Of a stretch of 64,000 nucleotides of DNA, positions 26,663 to 35,073 are shown piece after piece. The stretch covers positions 372,001-436,000 of the forward strand of contig NZ_BBLT01000003.1 in NCBI RefSeq assembly GCF_000775915.1, read 5' to 3'. The notes beneath the pieces were generated by a model. The model searched no databases, was not told where the DNA came from, and worked only from the letters and a program-made list of their open reading frames with translations. The number at the start of each line of letters is the position of its first letter. Positions within the stretch are counted from its first letter, which is position 1. Both the position numbers and the translations under genes were made by a program. Source of the DNA: Sporocytophaga myxococcoides (GTDB taxonomy: Bacteria > Bacteroidota > Bacteroidia > Cytophagales > Cytophagaceae).

Positions 26663-27634
26663 TTAGTTAGTACTCTCATAAATCGATAGTATTACATTCC
26701 CCACTTTTTGTCCGGAAGCTACATACCTGAATGCTTCCTGTATTTCATCATGAGTATAGCTCTGGTCTATCACTGGCTTGAACTTTCCTATAGCAATCAA
26801 ATCAAGGATGAATTTGATGCTGGACTTAGGATCAAAGGGAATTGGGAATATAACTTTTTTACTTCCTGTAAATTTTGTGATAAGCGCAAGGAATGGGTTC
26901 TCTGCATTGGGGCCAAGCTCTGAAGATATATATATGCCCCCATCTTTTAATATGCTTTTGCATTTCCCAAAGGTGCTCTTTCCGACAGCATCAAATACAA
27001 AATCAAATTTTTCTTCAGTGTTAAGAAAATCCTCTTTTGTGTAAACAATTACTTTGCTAGCTCCTAGACTCTTCACAAGGTCGATATGTTGAGTTTGACA
27101 GGTTGCAGTTACATTCAATTCATAAAATTTTGACAGTTGGACAAGCACAGAACCTATTCCGCCTGTGGCTCCATTGATTAATACCTTTTGGCCGGGATGT
27201 GTTTTGATTTTATTTATAAAGTTTACTGCATAGTGGACAGTCTCAAGAGAAGCCACTGCTTCTTCATAGGATAAGCCTTCAGGAATATGCGAAATTGCTT
27301 TATTGCTATTGACAGCCATAAACTGTGCATGAGACAAAAGTCCCATATCATCAAAGCCAAATACTCGGTCTCCCTTTTTAAATTGGGTAACATTCTTCCC
27401 CGTACTTATAACCTTTCCTGCAAAGTCTGTTCCCGGTATGGATTTCTTTGGCTTAAATAAGCCGGTGAATAGGCGCATCAACAAGGAGCCTTTTAGTATG
27501 GCGCAGTCAGTTCTGTTTACAGTTGTGGCATGTACTTCAACCAGCAAATCATTTTCACCAGGAAAAGGAGTGTCTACTTCCTTTATAGAAAAATTGTCCG
27601 GACTACCATATTGTGTATAATATGCTGCTTTCAT
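26663..27634 (-). CDS. Zinc-independent MDR-family quinone/alcohol oxidoreductase
   Basis: The start at 27634 (323 aa) matches the usual MKAAYYTQYGSPDNFSIKEV beginning of quinone-oxidoreductase-like MDR proteins. An ATG 14 codons upstream (27676) is possible but lengthens the protein beyond the family. Marks: PGTDFAGKVISTGKNV, NADPH Rossmann motif INGATGGIGSVLVQL, and DFVFDAVGKSTFGKCKSILKDGG. The structural and catalytic zinc Cys/His sets are not seen, consistent with NADPH-dependent quinone or enone reductases. Cytoplasmic. No operon partner. Confidence 0.88.
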   Translation of the reverse strand: MKAAYYTQYGSPDNFSIKEVDTPFPGENDLLVEVHATTVNRTDCAILKGSLLMRLFTGLFKPKKSIPGTDFAGKVISTGKNVTQFKKGDRVFGFDDMGLLSHAQFMAVNSNKAISHIPEGLSYEEAVASLETVHYAVNFINKIKTHPGQKVLINGATGGIGSVLVQLSKFYELNVTATCQTQHIDLVKSLGASKVIVYTKEDFLNTEEKFDFVFDAVGKSTFGKCKSILKDGGIYISSELGPNAENPFLALITKFTGSKKVIFPIPFDPKSSIKFILDLIAIGKFKPVIDQSYTHDEIQEAFRYVASGQKVGNVILSIYESTN

Positions 27635-27676
27635 TTTTATATTGATATTAGGTGCAATTAATGTAATATCGGACAT

Positions 27677-28056
27677 TTTGTTTAGAAACTAAAACCGATA
27701 TTTATTGTAGGAACAAAACTATATTTTTTTATTTCCAAAGATGCTCCATTATAGTTCATTTCCTGTTGGAATACTTTGGGATGTCTTCATTACAGTTTTT
27801 TATAATTCTTCATTTGTAATCAGAAATTAATATAATGATTTTTTTTAAGATTAGACTTGCTTATGAAATGACTTATTTATTTTAGAAAGAGACCTAGGCC
27901 TTGGTATCAGAGCAAGTAATAAATTTAAAATCGGAAACTTTTAAGTCTATCGGTATAGAAAGATCAGATATCGAAAGTTAGTGAGATTTGTTTTTGGGAT
28001 TTAAACATTTTTAATTCTTAATCCTTTTAAATCTGATCATTAACTATTTAAAGGCT
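27677..28056. other. Divergent intergenic region
   Basis: This AT-rich gap of 380 bp between the oxidoreductase gene and the divergent T9SS cargo gene should hold both promoters. No clear TAnnTTTG box or palindrome stood out. Confidence 0.4.
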
Positions 28057-31000
28057 ATGAATACAAACAGTACTTTTGATTATTGGAAAAGATATCTGAA
28101 TGAAAAGAAAATTATGGCAAAACCAGGTTCTTTTCCCAGGAGTATATCGTGCCTTTTATTAGTGGTATTAATGACTTATTGCAGAGGTCTTTTTGCTCAG
28201 TCTTGTGGGTGCGATTATACTATCCCTTTAGGTTCAACTATAATTGACAGGAACACTCTTTCTGTTACAGCACTCCCCAAAAATAAACGCACTATTTGTT
28301 TCCAGTCAGGAAACAGAATAGTTCCATTAATGATCAGGAATTTCAATGGTTCAACAGATGGAGGTATTAATGCACCTTATGTTTTCAAAAATTGTTCTGC
28401 TCAGGTTGTATTTAATATTCCTTTGACTTATGGGTATGCGTTTAAATTTTTTAACAGTGAAAATTTAAAGTTAACGGGTACAGGGTCTTCTGATCAATAT
28501 GGTATTGTGCTTAATGGAGCACATATATCGCTTGTATTAGGTGATACGACTACAAATGTGGAAGTGGATCATGTTGAAATTAGAAACTCCGGTTTTTGTG
28601 GTCTGATGGCTAAGACAGACAATGCATTGCTGGGAATTTCAGGTGGTAATAACAATCCTTCGGCTTTTGTAATGAAAGCCATTTTTATTCATGATAATTA
28701 TATATACAATACTGAAGCAGAGGGTATGTATATAGGAAATACTAACTGGATGCCTGGAAATACACAGCATAGCCTGGATAGTGTTTTTGTTTACGACAAT
28801 ATTATTGTAAACGCTGGTGCGGAAGCAATTCAGGTTGGAGCTACTTCATCAGGAAGAGGATATGTATTCAATAATCGGATTGATGGTTTTGGAAGAAGGC
28901 TTCAGACTTTTGCGCAATTTCAGAATAATGGAATACAGCTTGGATCCGGATTTTCAGGTCGCTGTTATAATAATTTTATTTATGCCTATCCTGAAGATAG
29001 CTATACTCAGAATGGAATTGTTTGTGTGGGCCTTGGAAATATTTATATCTATAACAATGTTGTTGTTAATGCCAAGGACAATGGTATATATATTGGATCA
29101 AATAATGCTGAGTCTAAAGCAAAACCTTTTTATGTGCTGAATAATACTATTATTAACCCATCTCATGATGGTATAAAGATTCAGGAAGTGGGCACTGCTA
29201 CCAATAAGATTAATGCCTATGTTTATAACAATTTAGGGGCAAGTATACCCTCAGGTTATTCTCTTGTTAAAAAGGGAGGATCGTTAATAACATCTGTTGA
29301 ACAGGCTAATGTAAATAACCTAATCACTGCTTTTAATTTCCAGGATCCATTGAATAAAGATTTTAGCCTTACATCCAATAGTAGTCTTGCTATTGATAAA
29401 GGAACAAATATAGTTTCATCTTATGGTCTAGCAGAAGATATAAAGGGGATTGTTCGGACAGGGCAGGGGACATCATTTGATATAGGGGCATATGAATTTG
29501 TTACTGAGTTTTTGCTTTCAATTGAACCAATAATTATTGATAACAAATGTTTGGGTGATACATTTGTTATTAATGTGAATGGGTCAAGTGTGGGACTCCC
29601 GCCGGATGTTACTTATAATGCTGTTCTTTCGGGACCTGATGGCTATTTTGGCCCTCAGAAAATTGTTTTGGGTTCAACGGGTACATTACCTGGAGAAATC
29701 GTGGCTATTTTGCCTCCTAATATTCCCCATGGCAACAATTACAGGGTAAGAATTGAAGCATTCAATAGCTCTGGTTTTTTCAGGACAGGTGCTGATAGCT
29801 CCGTCACATTTATTGGTACAGGAGCTCTTAGGTTTGCGGCTCCTCAAAGAGTTTCTGTTTCAAATGCTGCATTTTTTAATCCTGGAGATTTTGATTTTAC
29901 TATTGAGGCAAGGATAAAGTTGAATGTAGCTTCAATAGATAATGGAGTTTTAGAAATATTATCAACTAAAGCTTTCGGAAATACTAGCAACGGATACATG
30001 TTTGGCTATAACTATCTGACAAGAAAACTTGTGTTCAGTTTTTATGATGTAATGGGCAATAGTATATACCTTGAAAGCAATACCATAAGTTTGTCCGAAT
30101 TGCGTGGAGATGGAGTTTGGTATCACGTGGCTTTGACCAGAAGTGGAGGAAATAGATTTACGTTCTATCTTGATGGATATGCCGTAGGGGTAAAGGTTTA
30201 TAATATTAATTTATCTGCTGCTTCCAGTAATCTTTACATTGGGTATGATCCAGCGGCTGGTGTCGGGGTGTCTTCTTTTACTGGTAGTATGGATTATTTG
30301 CGTTTTTGGAATGTAGCAAGATCAGAAATGCAGCTTACTAATAATCTGGAAAAGAGCTTTACTTATTCTACAGTTGGATTAATTGGTTCCTGGAATTTTA
30401 ATGAGTGTAATGGAAGCCAATATGCTATAAGTGATAGCCCTTATGAAAATCATGGGTGGTTAGGTGAAAATGAAAATGTGAGCGTTGATGATCCTGTCCG
30501 GGAATCAGGACCTGGAAAAGTTGAGAACTTATACGGGGTGACTTTTAATTCGGCTCCTGAAGGAAAGCTTGATGTTTTGACAATTCCCCATAATTCCTCT
30601 TATAATTTTCAGGCTGGCTTCTCAATAGAAGCTGAAATGAAACTTTTAAATCCTATGTATGGATCAAAAACTGTTATTTATGAAAAAGACACTACAAATG
30701 GTGTTCGTTTTTTTGTAGCTGATGAAAACCGTCTTGGATTAATTGTCGGTGGTAAAACCGTTTTAAGTGAAGTCGCAAAGAAAAATAATGTGAATGTAAA
30801 TTTTTATGCTGGAAAGTGCTATTCCATAGCTGTTAGCGCAACTAAATCAGGATCGGGTTTCGTGATAAGGTTTTATCTGGATGGAAACATAATAGGATAT
30901 TCCAAATATGTTTCGGGGCAAAATATATTAAGTTCTTTAACCTCTGTATTGATTGGTTGTGATGCTGGACAAAGCATTCCTGCAAACGGTTATGTAAGGG

Positions 31001-31518
31001 AAGTAAAGCTTTGGAATGTAGCAAGGACTGGCGTAGAAATTTTGCGGGATCTGGGGGTGATATTTTCTTCATCTACTGAAGGGCTTGTCGGTTATTGGAG
31101 GTTCAGAGAAAAAAATGGTCAAACACTTATCGATCAAAGTTCAAATGATAATCCTGGATACTTGGGCCAATTTCTCTCAGAGGAAAGTACAACAGATCCT
31201 AAAAGAAGCTCAAATAACTGTAATGCCAATGACAGGGTGAGTCTTTTATCTCAGGATTCTTTACATTCAGAGGGTTTGGCAATAGCAGTTTACCCGAATC
31301 CATTTATGAAAGAGTTTGGTGTATATATTAATAATCCCTCAGTTGATATGTCTGATTTGTATCTTTTTGACATAACAGGAAAACTTGTTTATCAAAAGTT
31401 GGGTATCAGCAATAATGAAATGATTGTGTGTAATCCTGACCTAATTATAGGTATGTACCTGATTAAAGTTGTTTGTGGAGAAGAGATTGAGTATTCAAAA
31501 GTAATTAAAAGCCATTAA
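28057..31518 (+). CDS. Secreted T9SS cargo with beta-helix and two LamG-like domains
   Basis: A 1153-aa surface protein. The signal peptide is best read from the internal Met at residue 20 (28114), where a hydrophobic core ends in FAQ; the 28057 ATG adds a hydrophilic 19-residue prefix. Residues of about 70-480 contain parallel beta-helix coils with many N/G-rich turns (VDHVEIRNSGFCGLM, IYNNVVVNAKDNGIYIGS). Around 600-780 and 830-1030 are two concanavalin/LamG-like domains (FTIEARIKL, WYHVALTRSGG, SIEAEMKLL, LWNVARTG). The last 80 or so residues form a type A T9SS sorting domain (VYPNPFMKEFGVYINN, then GMYLIKVVCGEEIEYSKVIKSH). Likely a polysaccharide-binding or degrading surface protein; no catalytic motif was identified. 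Confidence 0.87.
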   Translation: MNTNSTFDYWKRYLNEKKIMAKPGSFPRSISCLLLVVLMTYCRGLFAQSCGCDYTIPLGSTIIDRNTLSVTALPKNKRTICFQSGNRIVPLMIRNFNGSTDGGINAPYVFKNCSAQVVFNIPLTYGYAFKFFNSENLKLTGTGSSDQYGIVLNGAHISLVLGDTTTNVEVDHVEIRNSGFCGLMAKTDNALLGISGGNNNPSAFVMKAIFIHDNYIYNTEAEGMYIGNTNWMPGNTQHSLDSVFVYDNIIVNAGAEAIQVGATSSGRGYVFNNRIDGFGRRLQTFAQFQNNGIQLGSGFSGRCYNNFIYAYPEDSYTQNGIVCVGLGNIYIYNNVVVNAKDNGIYIGSNNAESKAKPFYVLNNTIINPSHDGIKIQEVGTATNKINAYVYNNLGASIPSGYSLVKKGGSLITSVEQANVNNLITAFNFQDPLNKDFSLTSNSSLAIDKGTNIVSSYGLAEDIKGIVRTGQGTSFDIGAYEFVTEFLLSIEPIIIDNKCLGDTFVINVNGSSVGLPPDVTYNAVLSGPDGYFGPQKIVLGSTGTLPGEIVAILPPNIPHGNNYRVRIEAFNSSGFFRTGADSSVTFIGTGALRFAAPQRVSVSNAAFFNPGDFDFTIEARIKLNVASIDNGVLEILSTKAFGNTSNGYMFGYNYLTRKLVFSFYDVMGNSIYLESNTISLSELRGDGVWYHVALTRSGGNRFTFYLDGYAVGVKVYNINLSAASSNLYIGYDPAAGVGVSSFTGSMDYLRFWNVARSEMQLTNNLEKSFTYSTVGLIGSWNFNECNGSQYAISDSPYENHGWLGENENVSVDDPVRESGPGKVENLYGVTFNSAPEGKLDVLTIPHNSSYNFQAGFSIEAEMKLLNPMYGSKTVIYEKDTTNGVRFFVADENRLGLIVGGKTVLSEVAKKNNVNVNFYAGKCYSIAVSATKSGSGFVIRFYLDGNIIGYSKYVSGQNILSSLTSVLIGCDAGQSIPANGYVREVKLWNVARTGVEILRDLGVIFSSSTEGLVGYWRFREKNGQTLIDQSSNDNPGYLGQFLSEESTTDPKRSSNNCNANDRVSLLSQDSLHSEGLAIAVYPNPFMKEFGVYINNPSVDMSDLYLFDITGKLVYQKLGISNNEMIVCNPDLIIGMYLIKVVCGEEIEYSKVIKSH

Positions 31519-31522
31519 GAGG

Positions 31523-31562
31523 TTTGCGGAGAGGTAAGTTTTACCTATCCGCAAATTTTTTT
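31523..31562 (+). terminator. Rho-independent terminator
   Basis: Stem TTTGCGGA/TCCGCAAA (31523-31530, 31548-31555) continues inward as AGGTAA/TTACCT after one mismatch, with a 3-base loop and a following run of seven T. It directly abuts the convergent DUF937-like gene. Confidence 0.85.
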
Positions 31563-31998
31563 AGCTGAAAAATCCACCTAGCTTAGAACTTAAGCCACCA
31601 AGCATATTACCAGCATTTATACCGAATAGTTTCAAGAGGTCCTCACTGCTGTTTGCTGTTCCAGTTTCCTTACTGCTGAATTTACTGATCAGTGCAGGAA
31701 TAACAATATTTGCTATTGAACGAGCTTGTGTCTGAGACATATTCAATCTTGAGGAGAGCTGTTCTGCAAGTTTATTAGAGGCCAATGTAGAAAGAGATCC
31801 TCCTGCAGAGCTATTACCATTAAACAGGTCTTTTATTTGAGAAAGGTTACCGGATAGTGCCTGGTCTTTTAAAGTATCAAAGAACGAACCTTTGGCAAGA
31901 TCAAATGTGTCATTTACCTGCTTGCTAGTCAATTTTTCTTTGTTCATCAATGTATCCGAAAGGTGGTTTTTGCCAAGTTGAATGATTTGGTCCAACAT
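31561..31998 (-). CDS. DUF937-like protein
   Basis: The 145-aa helical protein resembles the DUF937/YidB-type family: an N-terminal LDQIIQLGKNHLSDTL, a central LSTLASNKLAEQLSSRLNMSQTQARSIANIVIPALISKFSSKE, and the Gly-rich C-terminus NAGNMLGGLSSKLGGFFS. No signal peptide. Function unknown. It lies about 90 bp downstream of the PorP/SprF gene on the same strand. The family match is from recall and is moderately sure. Confidence 0.65.
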   Translation of the reverse strand: MLDQIIQLGKNHLSDTLMNKEKLTSKQVNDTFDLAKGSFFDTLKDQALSGNLSQIKDLFNGNSSAGGSLSTLASNKLAEQLSSRLNMSQTQARSIANIVIPALISKFSSKETGTANSSEDLLKLFGINAGNMLGGLSSKLGGFFS

Positions 31999-32087
31999 AT
32001 GATCTTATTTAAGTTTTAAAATATCTTTTTGAAAATGCAAACTACTCCTTTTTTTTAAACTTGCACAGCAATGTTAAAGGTCCAGGA

Positions 32088-33005
32088 TTATTCTATGTCC
32101 TCATCATGAGGCTGATCTTTTTCTCCTACGTTAAAGGGATAAATATGGATGCTGACCTCATATCTGCCTGTATTTGCAAGATGGTTCGTGCTTGTCGGGT
32201 GAAAATATGAAAAGTATAAATCATTACGGATTTTTAAAAAGTTGAACTTTATTATTCCCAAAGAAATTACTGGGCCATTTTTCCATATATAGTTAAAACC
32301 TGCACTGAAATTATCCATAAACTCCAATGTTCCCGAAATCCATAAGCCTTCATAATAACCTTTTCCTTTATAAAGTTTCATTCCCAGAACCAAGTCTGTA
32401 TTGGCAGAGATTTCTTTTCTGTAATCCATAAACAGATTTAAGTATCTGCCCAATGCATAAGTTCTATATACCGGTTCTATTTCTGAAGCGAGTAACTGAA
32501 CGCCTGATATCCCGATGTTAAACTTTCTTCCGGCAAGCCACAGACCTACAGATGCATCGGGAATTGCAGAGGAGTTGCCAGAACTGTTTTGAGTGCTTTT
32601 GACCAGATAATTAAAAACACCTGCCTGAAGCGCAGCTGCCAGTTTAACTGAAGAGCTGAGTTGTATGCTTCGGCAATAGCGCAGATATAATCGGTTTCTT
32701 TTTAATATTTCAGTTTCATATTCAGAATGAATAGTAATTCCGAAGGTATGGATAGGTGTATCATTTGGTTTACCCAAACTATAAGAGGCATCCAGATAAT
32801 TTATTCCTACATTGTTTAATAGTCCTGAAAAGGCACTGTGAAATAAATTTATCTCTCCCTTTTCTGTCAGAGTGGAAGCAGCAGGATTTTCAAAAATGTA
32901 ATTATTTTTTAAACGTAGAAAATTTAATGGATAAATGTAAGCGTCCTGAGCATTAGATGAGTAATAGATAAAAACTAACGATATGTAGACCAAAAGGAAC
33001 CTCAC
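32088..33005 (-). CDS. PorP/SprF-family outer-membrane protein
   Basis: The 305-aa protein has a signal peptide (ending YYSSNAQ) and the PorP/SprF pattern: an early ENPAAS motif, a series of amphipathic strands with aromatic girdle residues (TFGITIHSEYETEI, AALQAGVFNYLV, KFNIGISGVQLLAS, NFSAGFNYIWKNGP), and a final strand before an acidic tail. PorP/SprF proteins are beta-barrels needed for secretion or surface attachment of T9SS cargo with type B C-terminal domains (SprF for SprB). This is consistent with the divergent operon at 33372, which encodes two proteins with type B domains. The tail QPHDEDIE is hydrophilic. Confidence 0.8.
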   Translation of the reverse strand: MRFLLVYISLVFIYYSSNAQDAYIYPLNFLRLKNNYIFENPAASTLTEKGEINLFHSAFSGLLNNVGINYLDASYSLGKPNDTPIHTFGITIHSEYETEILKRNRLYLRYCRSIQLSSSVKLAAALQAGVFNYLVKSTQNSSGNSSAIPDASVGLWLAGRKFNIGISGVQLLASEIEPVYRTYALGRYLNLFMDYRKEISANTDLVLGMKLYKGKGYYEGLWISGTLEFMDNFSAGFNYIWKNGPVISLGIIKFNFLKIRNDLYFSYFHPTSTNHLANTGRYEVSIHIYPFNVGEKDQPHDEDIE

Positions 33006-33371
33006 TCTTATATCAATTTATCGTTTTGATTTATTCCCAAATTGTTTTTTTATGGTAAATTATTTCTTGGATTTGTCTAATTCGCTAAAGTACTTCTTTT
33101 TCCTGACTTTTATTGGTTGTTCTAAGCAGATGGTACCGTCTTAAGAATCAGGAAGTCTTGTTTTGTAAAGGATAAAAACATTTTATTTTACAGACGAGAA
33201 TATAAAAATAAAAGTTTACGTATCAGATAAATAAATGAGATATGGGATTGTGAAGAGCAGCTTGAGTTTGAGTTAGCTAAACCAACATTCTTATAAAATC
33301 GACGAGTTACGTGTTACTTTGTAATTGCTTGTCTGTACTAGTTATATTAAAGCTTTTCAAAATAAAATATC
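33006..33371. other. Divergent regulatory region of the sigma/anti-sigma locus
   Basis: This 366-bp gap lies between the PorP/SprF gene and the ECF sigma operon and must hold both promoters, including any promoter recognised by the encoded sigma factor itself. No clear housekeeping TAnnTTTG pair was found near the sigma gene. No ORF of note. Confidence 0.5.
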
Positions 33372-33944
33372 TTGAAATACAGTCTGGAACATATTGCTGA
33401 AAACATCAGGAAGGGTAATGACAGAGAAGTGTTGCAGTGGATGTACAAGGAAATTTATCCTAAGGTGGAAAAGTATGTTTCCGGCAATAGCGGATGCATA
33501 GATGACTGTAAAGATGTATTTCAGGAATCTATTATTATCTTCTATAAATATGTTATTGAGAATAAATATGACAGAATAGTAGACTTAAGCGCCTTTATAA
33601 TGGGAATCAGCAGGAATGTCTGGATCAACAAAATCAGGAAGCTTAACAGAGAAGTAGATGCAGATCTTCTTGAACAGTTTGAAGAAACAAGTAATAATCC
33701 TCTTATAACACTCATTATGAGTGAAAAATGGATGGCATATAAAGCTGTCTTCGAAAAGCTTGGGGAAAAATGCAGGGAATTGCTTTCTTATTCTTCTTAT
33801 GAAAGGTTGAATATGAAAGAGATTGCAGAGAAGATGGGCTTTTTGAATGAAAATGTAGCCAAAACACAGAATTACAGATGCAAGCAGAAACTTCTTGAGT
33901 TGATATCTGCTAATGAAGAAATTAAAGACCTTTTGAAATCATGA
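33372..33944 (+). CDS. ECF-type RNA polymerase sigma factor
   Basis: The 190-aa protein has sigma-70 region 2 (DDCKDVFQESIIIFYKYVIENKYDRIVDLSAFIMGISRNVWINKIRKLNRE) and region 4 with a helix-turn-helix (RLNMKEIAEKMGFLNENVAKTQNYRCKQKLLELI), the two-domain ECF plan. The start codon is TTG (33372-33374); no in-frame ATG lies nearby and the TTG gives an acceptable N-terminus. The gene overlaps the next by 4 bp (ATGA, 33941-33944), so it is tightly coupled to the membrane anti-sigma-like protein. Predicted to drive genes for surface or T9SS functions in response to that partner. Confidence 0.9.
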   Translation: MKYSLEHIAENIRKGNDREVLQWMYKEIYPKVEKYVSGNSGCIDDCKDVFQESIIIFYKYVIENKYDRIVDLSAFIMGISRNVWINKIRKLNREVDADLLEQFEETSNNPLITLIMSEKWMAYKAVFEKLGEKCRELLSYSSYERLNMKEIAEKMGFLNENVAKTQNYRCKQKLLELISANEEIKDLLKS

Positions 33945-35068
33945 ACATCGGGGAGGAAACATTAGAACTTATAGATCGCTACCTCTCGGATACTCTTACT
34001 AAATCTGAGAAGGAGAGCTTTAATCTGAGACTTGCTCAAGATGCTGAATTCAAAACTTTGGTAGAAAATCAGAAGCTTGCCAATGATTTGATTCTCGGCG
34101 ATCGACTGTATTCTTTGAAGTCAATGATGGATGAAGATTTTTTATCCGGGAGGGTAAACAGTAATCAAAATTCATTAAGTAAGGGAAAATTATTACTGTT
34201 TGGAGGATTCGCTCTGATTGTTTCAGCTTTCGTGCTGTATATGGCGCTTGGATATAAAGCAGTGAAGCAGTATAAAGTAGTCGTAGATTCTGATAAGATA
34301 GTGTCTAATCAAAATTCTGATGTCCAGTTAGCTGGTACTATTCCGAATGAGGTTACAATTTCAACAAAAAATAAAAAGGTGGAGGGGAATAGTAATAAGT
34401 TAAGAGGTATTGCAAAACTTTCTGAAAGCGAGCATTCAGAAGCACCTGCTGATGTAGACGCATTACTTAACTCTGATAATGAACCAGCAATAATTGTTAA
34501 GGACGACCAGGATAAAACTGAATTACTTCCTCTGGAAGTGGAAATTCGTTGTGCTGTAAAAACAATACAGGCTAAGGTCAAATCTGAGCCTGCATGTGTT
34601 GATAAAAAAGATGGAAGATTGATTGTAGGAAAAATTTCGAATCTGTTAACTCCATTGTCTTATGGAATATCAAGTAAGGCCGCAGATACCTTGTGGCAGT
34701 CATCAAATATATTTTCAAATCTCCCTTCAGGCAATTATGCTGTAAGTGTTAAAGATGCAAATGGATGTCTGATGCATGTGAAAGATCTTGTGGAAATAGG
34801 GCTCAAGGAATGCAGAAAAGCACAGCAAACATATAGTTTTAATCCAGGATATGGTGAAACCATTAATATGAAAGTTGAAGGTGAGGGGGGGGTAACTATC
34901 TGGAATCGTGCAGGTATAGTGGTCTTTAGCGCTAATGTTTTTTCAGGACAGGAGTTTACCTGGGATGGGCATACTTCGTCCGGAGGAATTTCCGCTCCTG
35001 GTGTGTATATTTACTCTTTAGAATACCAGAATGGGAATACAGTAAGAGGAGAAATTTTAATTTATTAA
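33941..35068 (+). CDS. Anti-sigma-like membrane protein with SprB-type repeat and type B T9SS C-terminal domain
   Basis: A 375-aa single-pass protein. Residues 1-82 are cytoplasmic and resemble the helical anti-sigma region of ECF partners (ELIDRYLSDTLTKSEKESF... with QDAEF). TM spans about 83-104. Residues 105-198 are a polar linker. Residues of about 201-281 match a SprB-type repeat: CVDKKDGRL, a middle YGIS, SNIFSNLPSGNYAVSVKDANGC. Residues of about 298-375 match the gliding-motility-associated type B C-terminal domain (VTIWNRAGIVVFS, FTWDGHTSSGG, APGVYIYSLEYQNG, RGEILIY). So modules of T9SS cargo are joined to a sigma-factor regulator. The start overlaps the sigma stop. It is followed 5 bp later by an LRR gene. 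I know of no described protein with this architecture, though similar ones may exist. Confidence 0.8.
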   Translation: MNIGEETLELIDRYLSDTLTKSEKESFNLRLAQDAEFKTLVENQKLANDLILGDRLYSLKSMMDEDFLSGRVNSNQNSLSKGKLLLFGGFALIVSAFVLYMALGYKAVKQYKVVVDSDKIVSNQNSDVQLAGTIPNEVTISTKNKKVEGNSNKLRGIAKLSESEHSEAPADVDALLNSDNEPAIIVKDDQDKTELLPLEVEIRCAVKTIQAKVKSEPACVDKKDGRLIVGKISNLLTPLSYGISSKAADTLWQSSNIFSNLPSGNYAVSVKDANGCLMHVKDLVEIGLKECRKAQQTYSFNPGYGETINMKVEGEGGVTIWNRAGIVVFSANVFSGQEFTWDGHTSSGGISAPGVYIYSLEYQNGNTVRGEILIY

Positions 35069-35073
35069 TCAGT

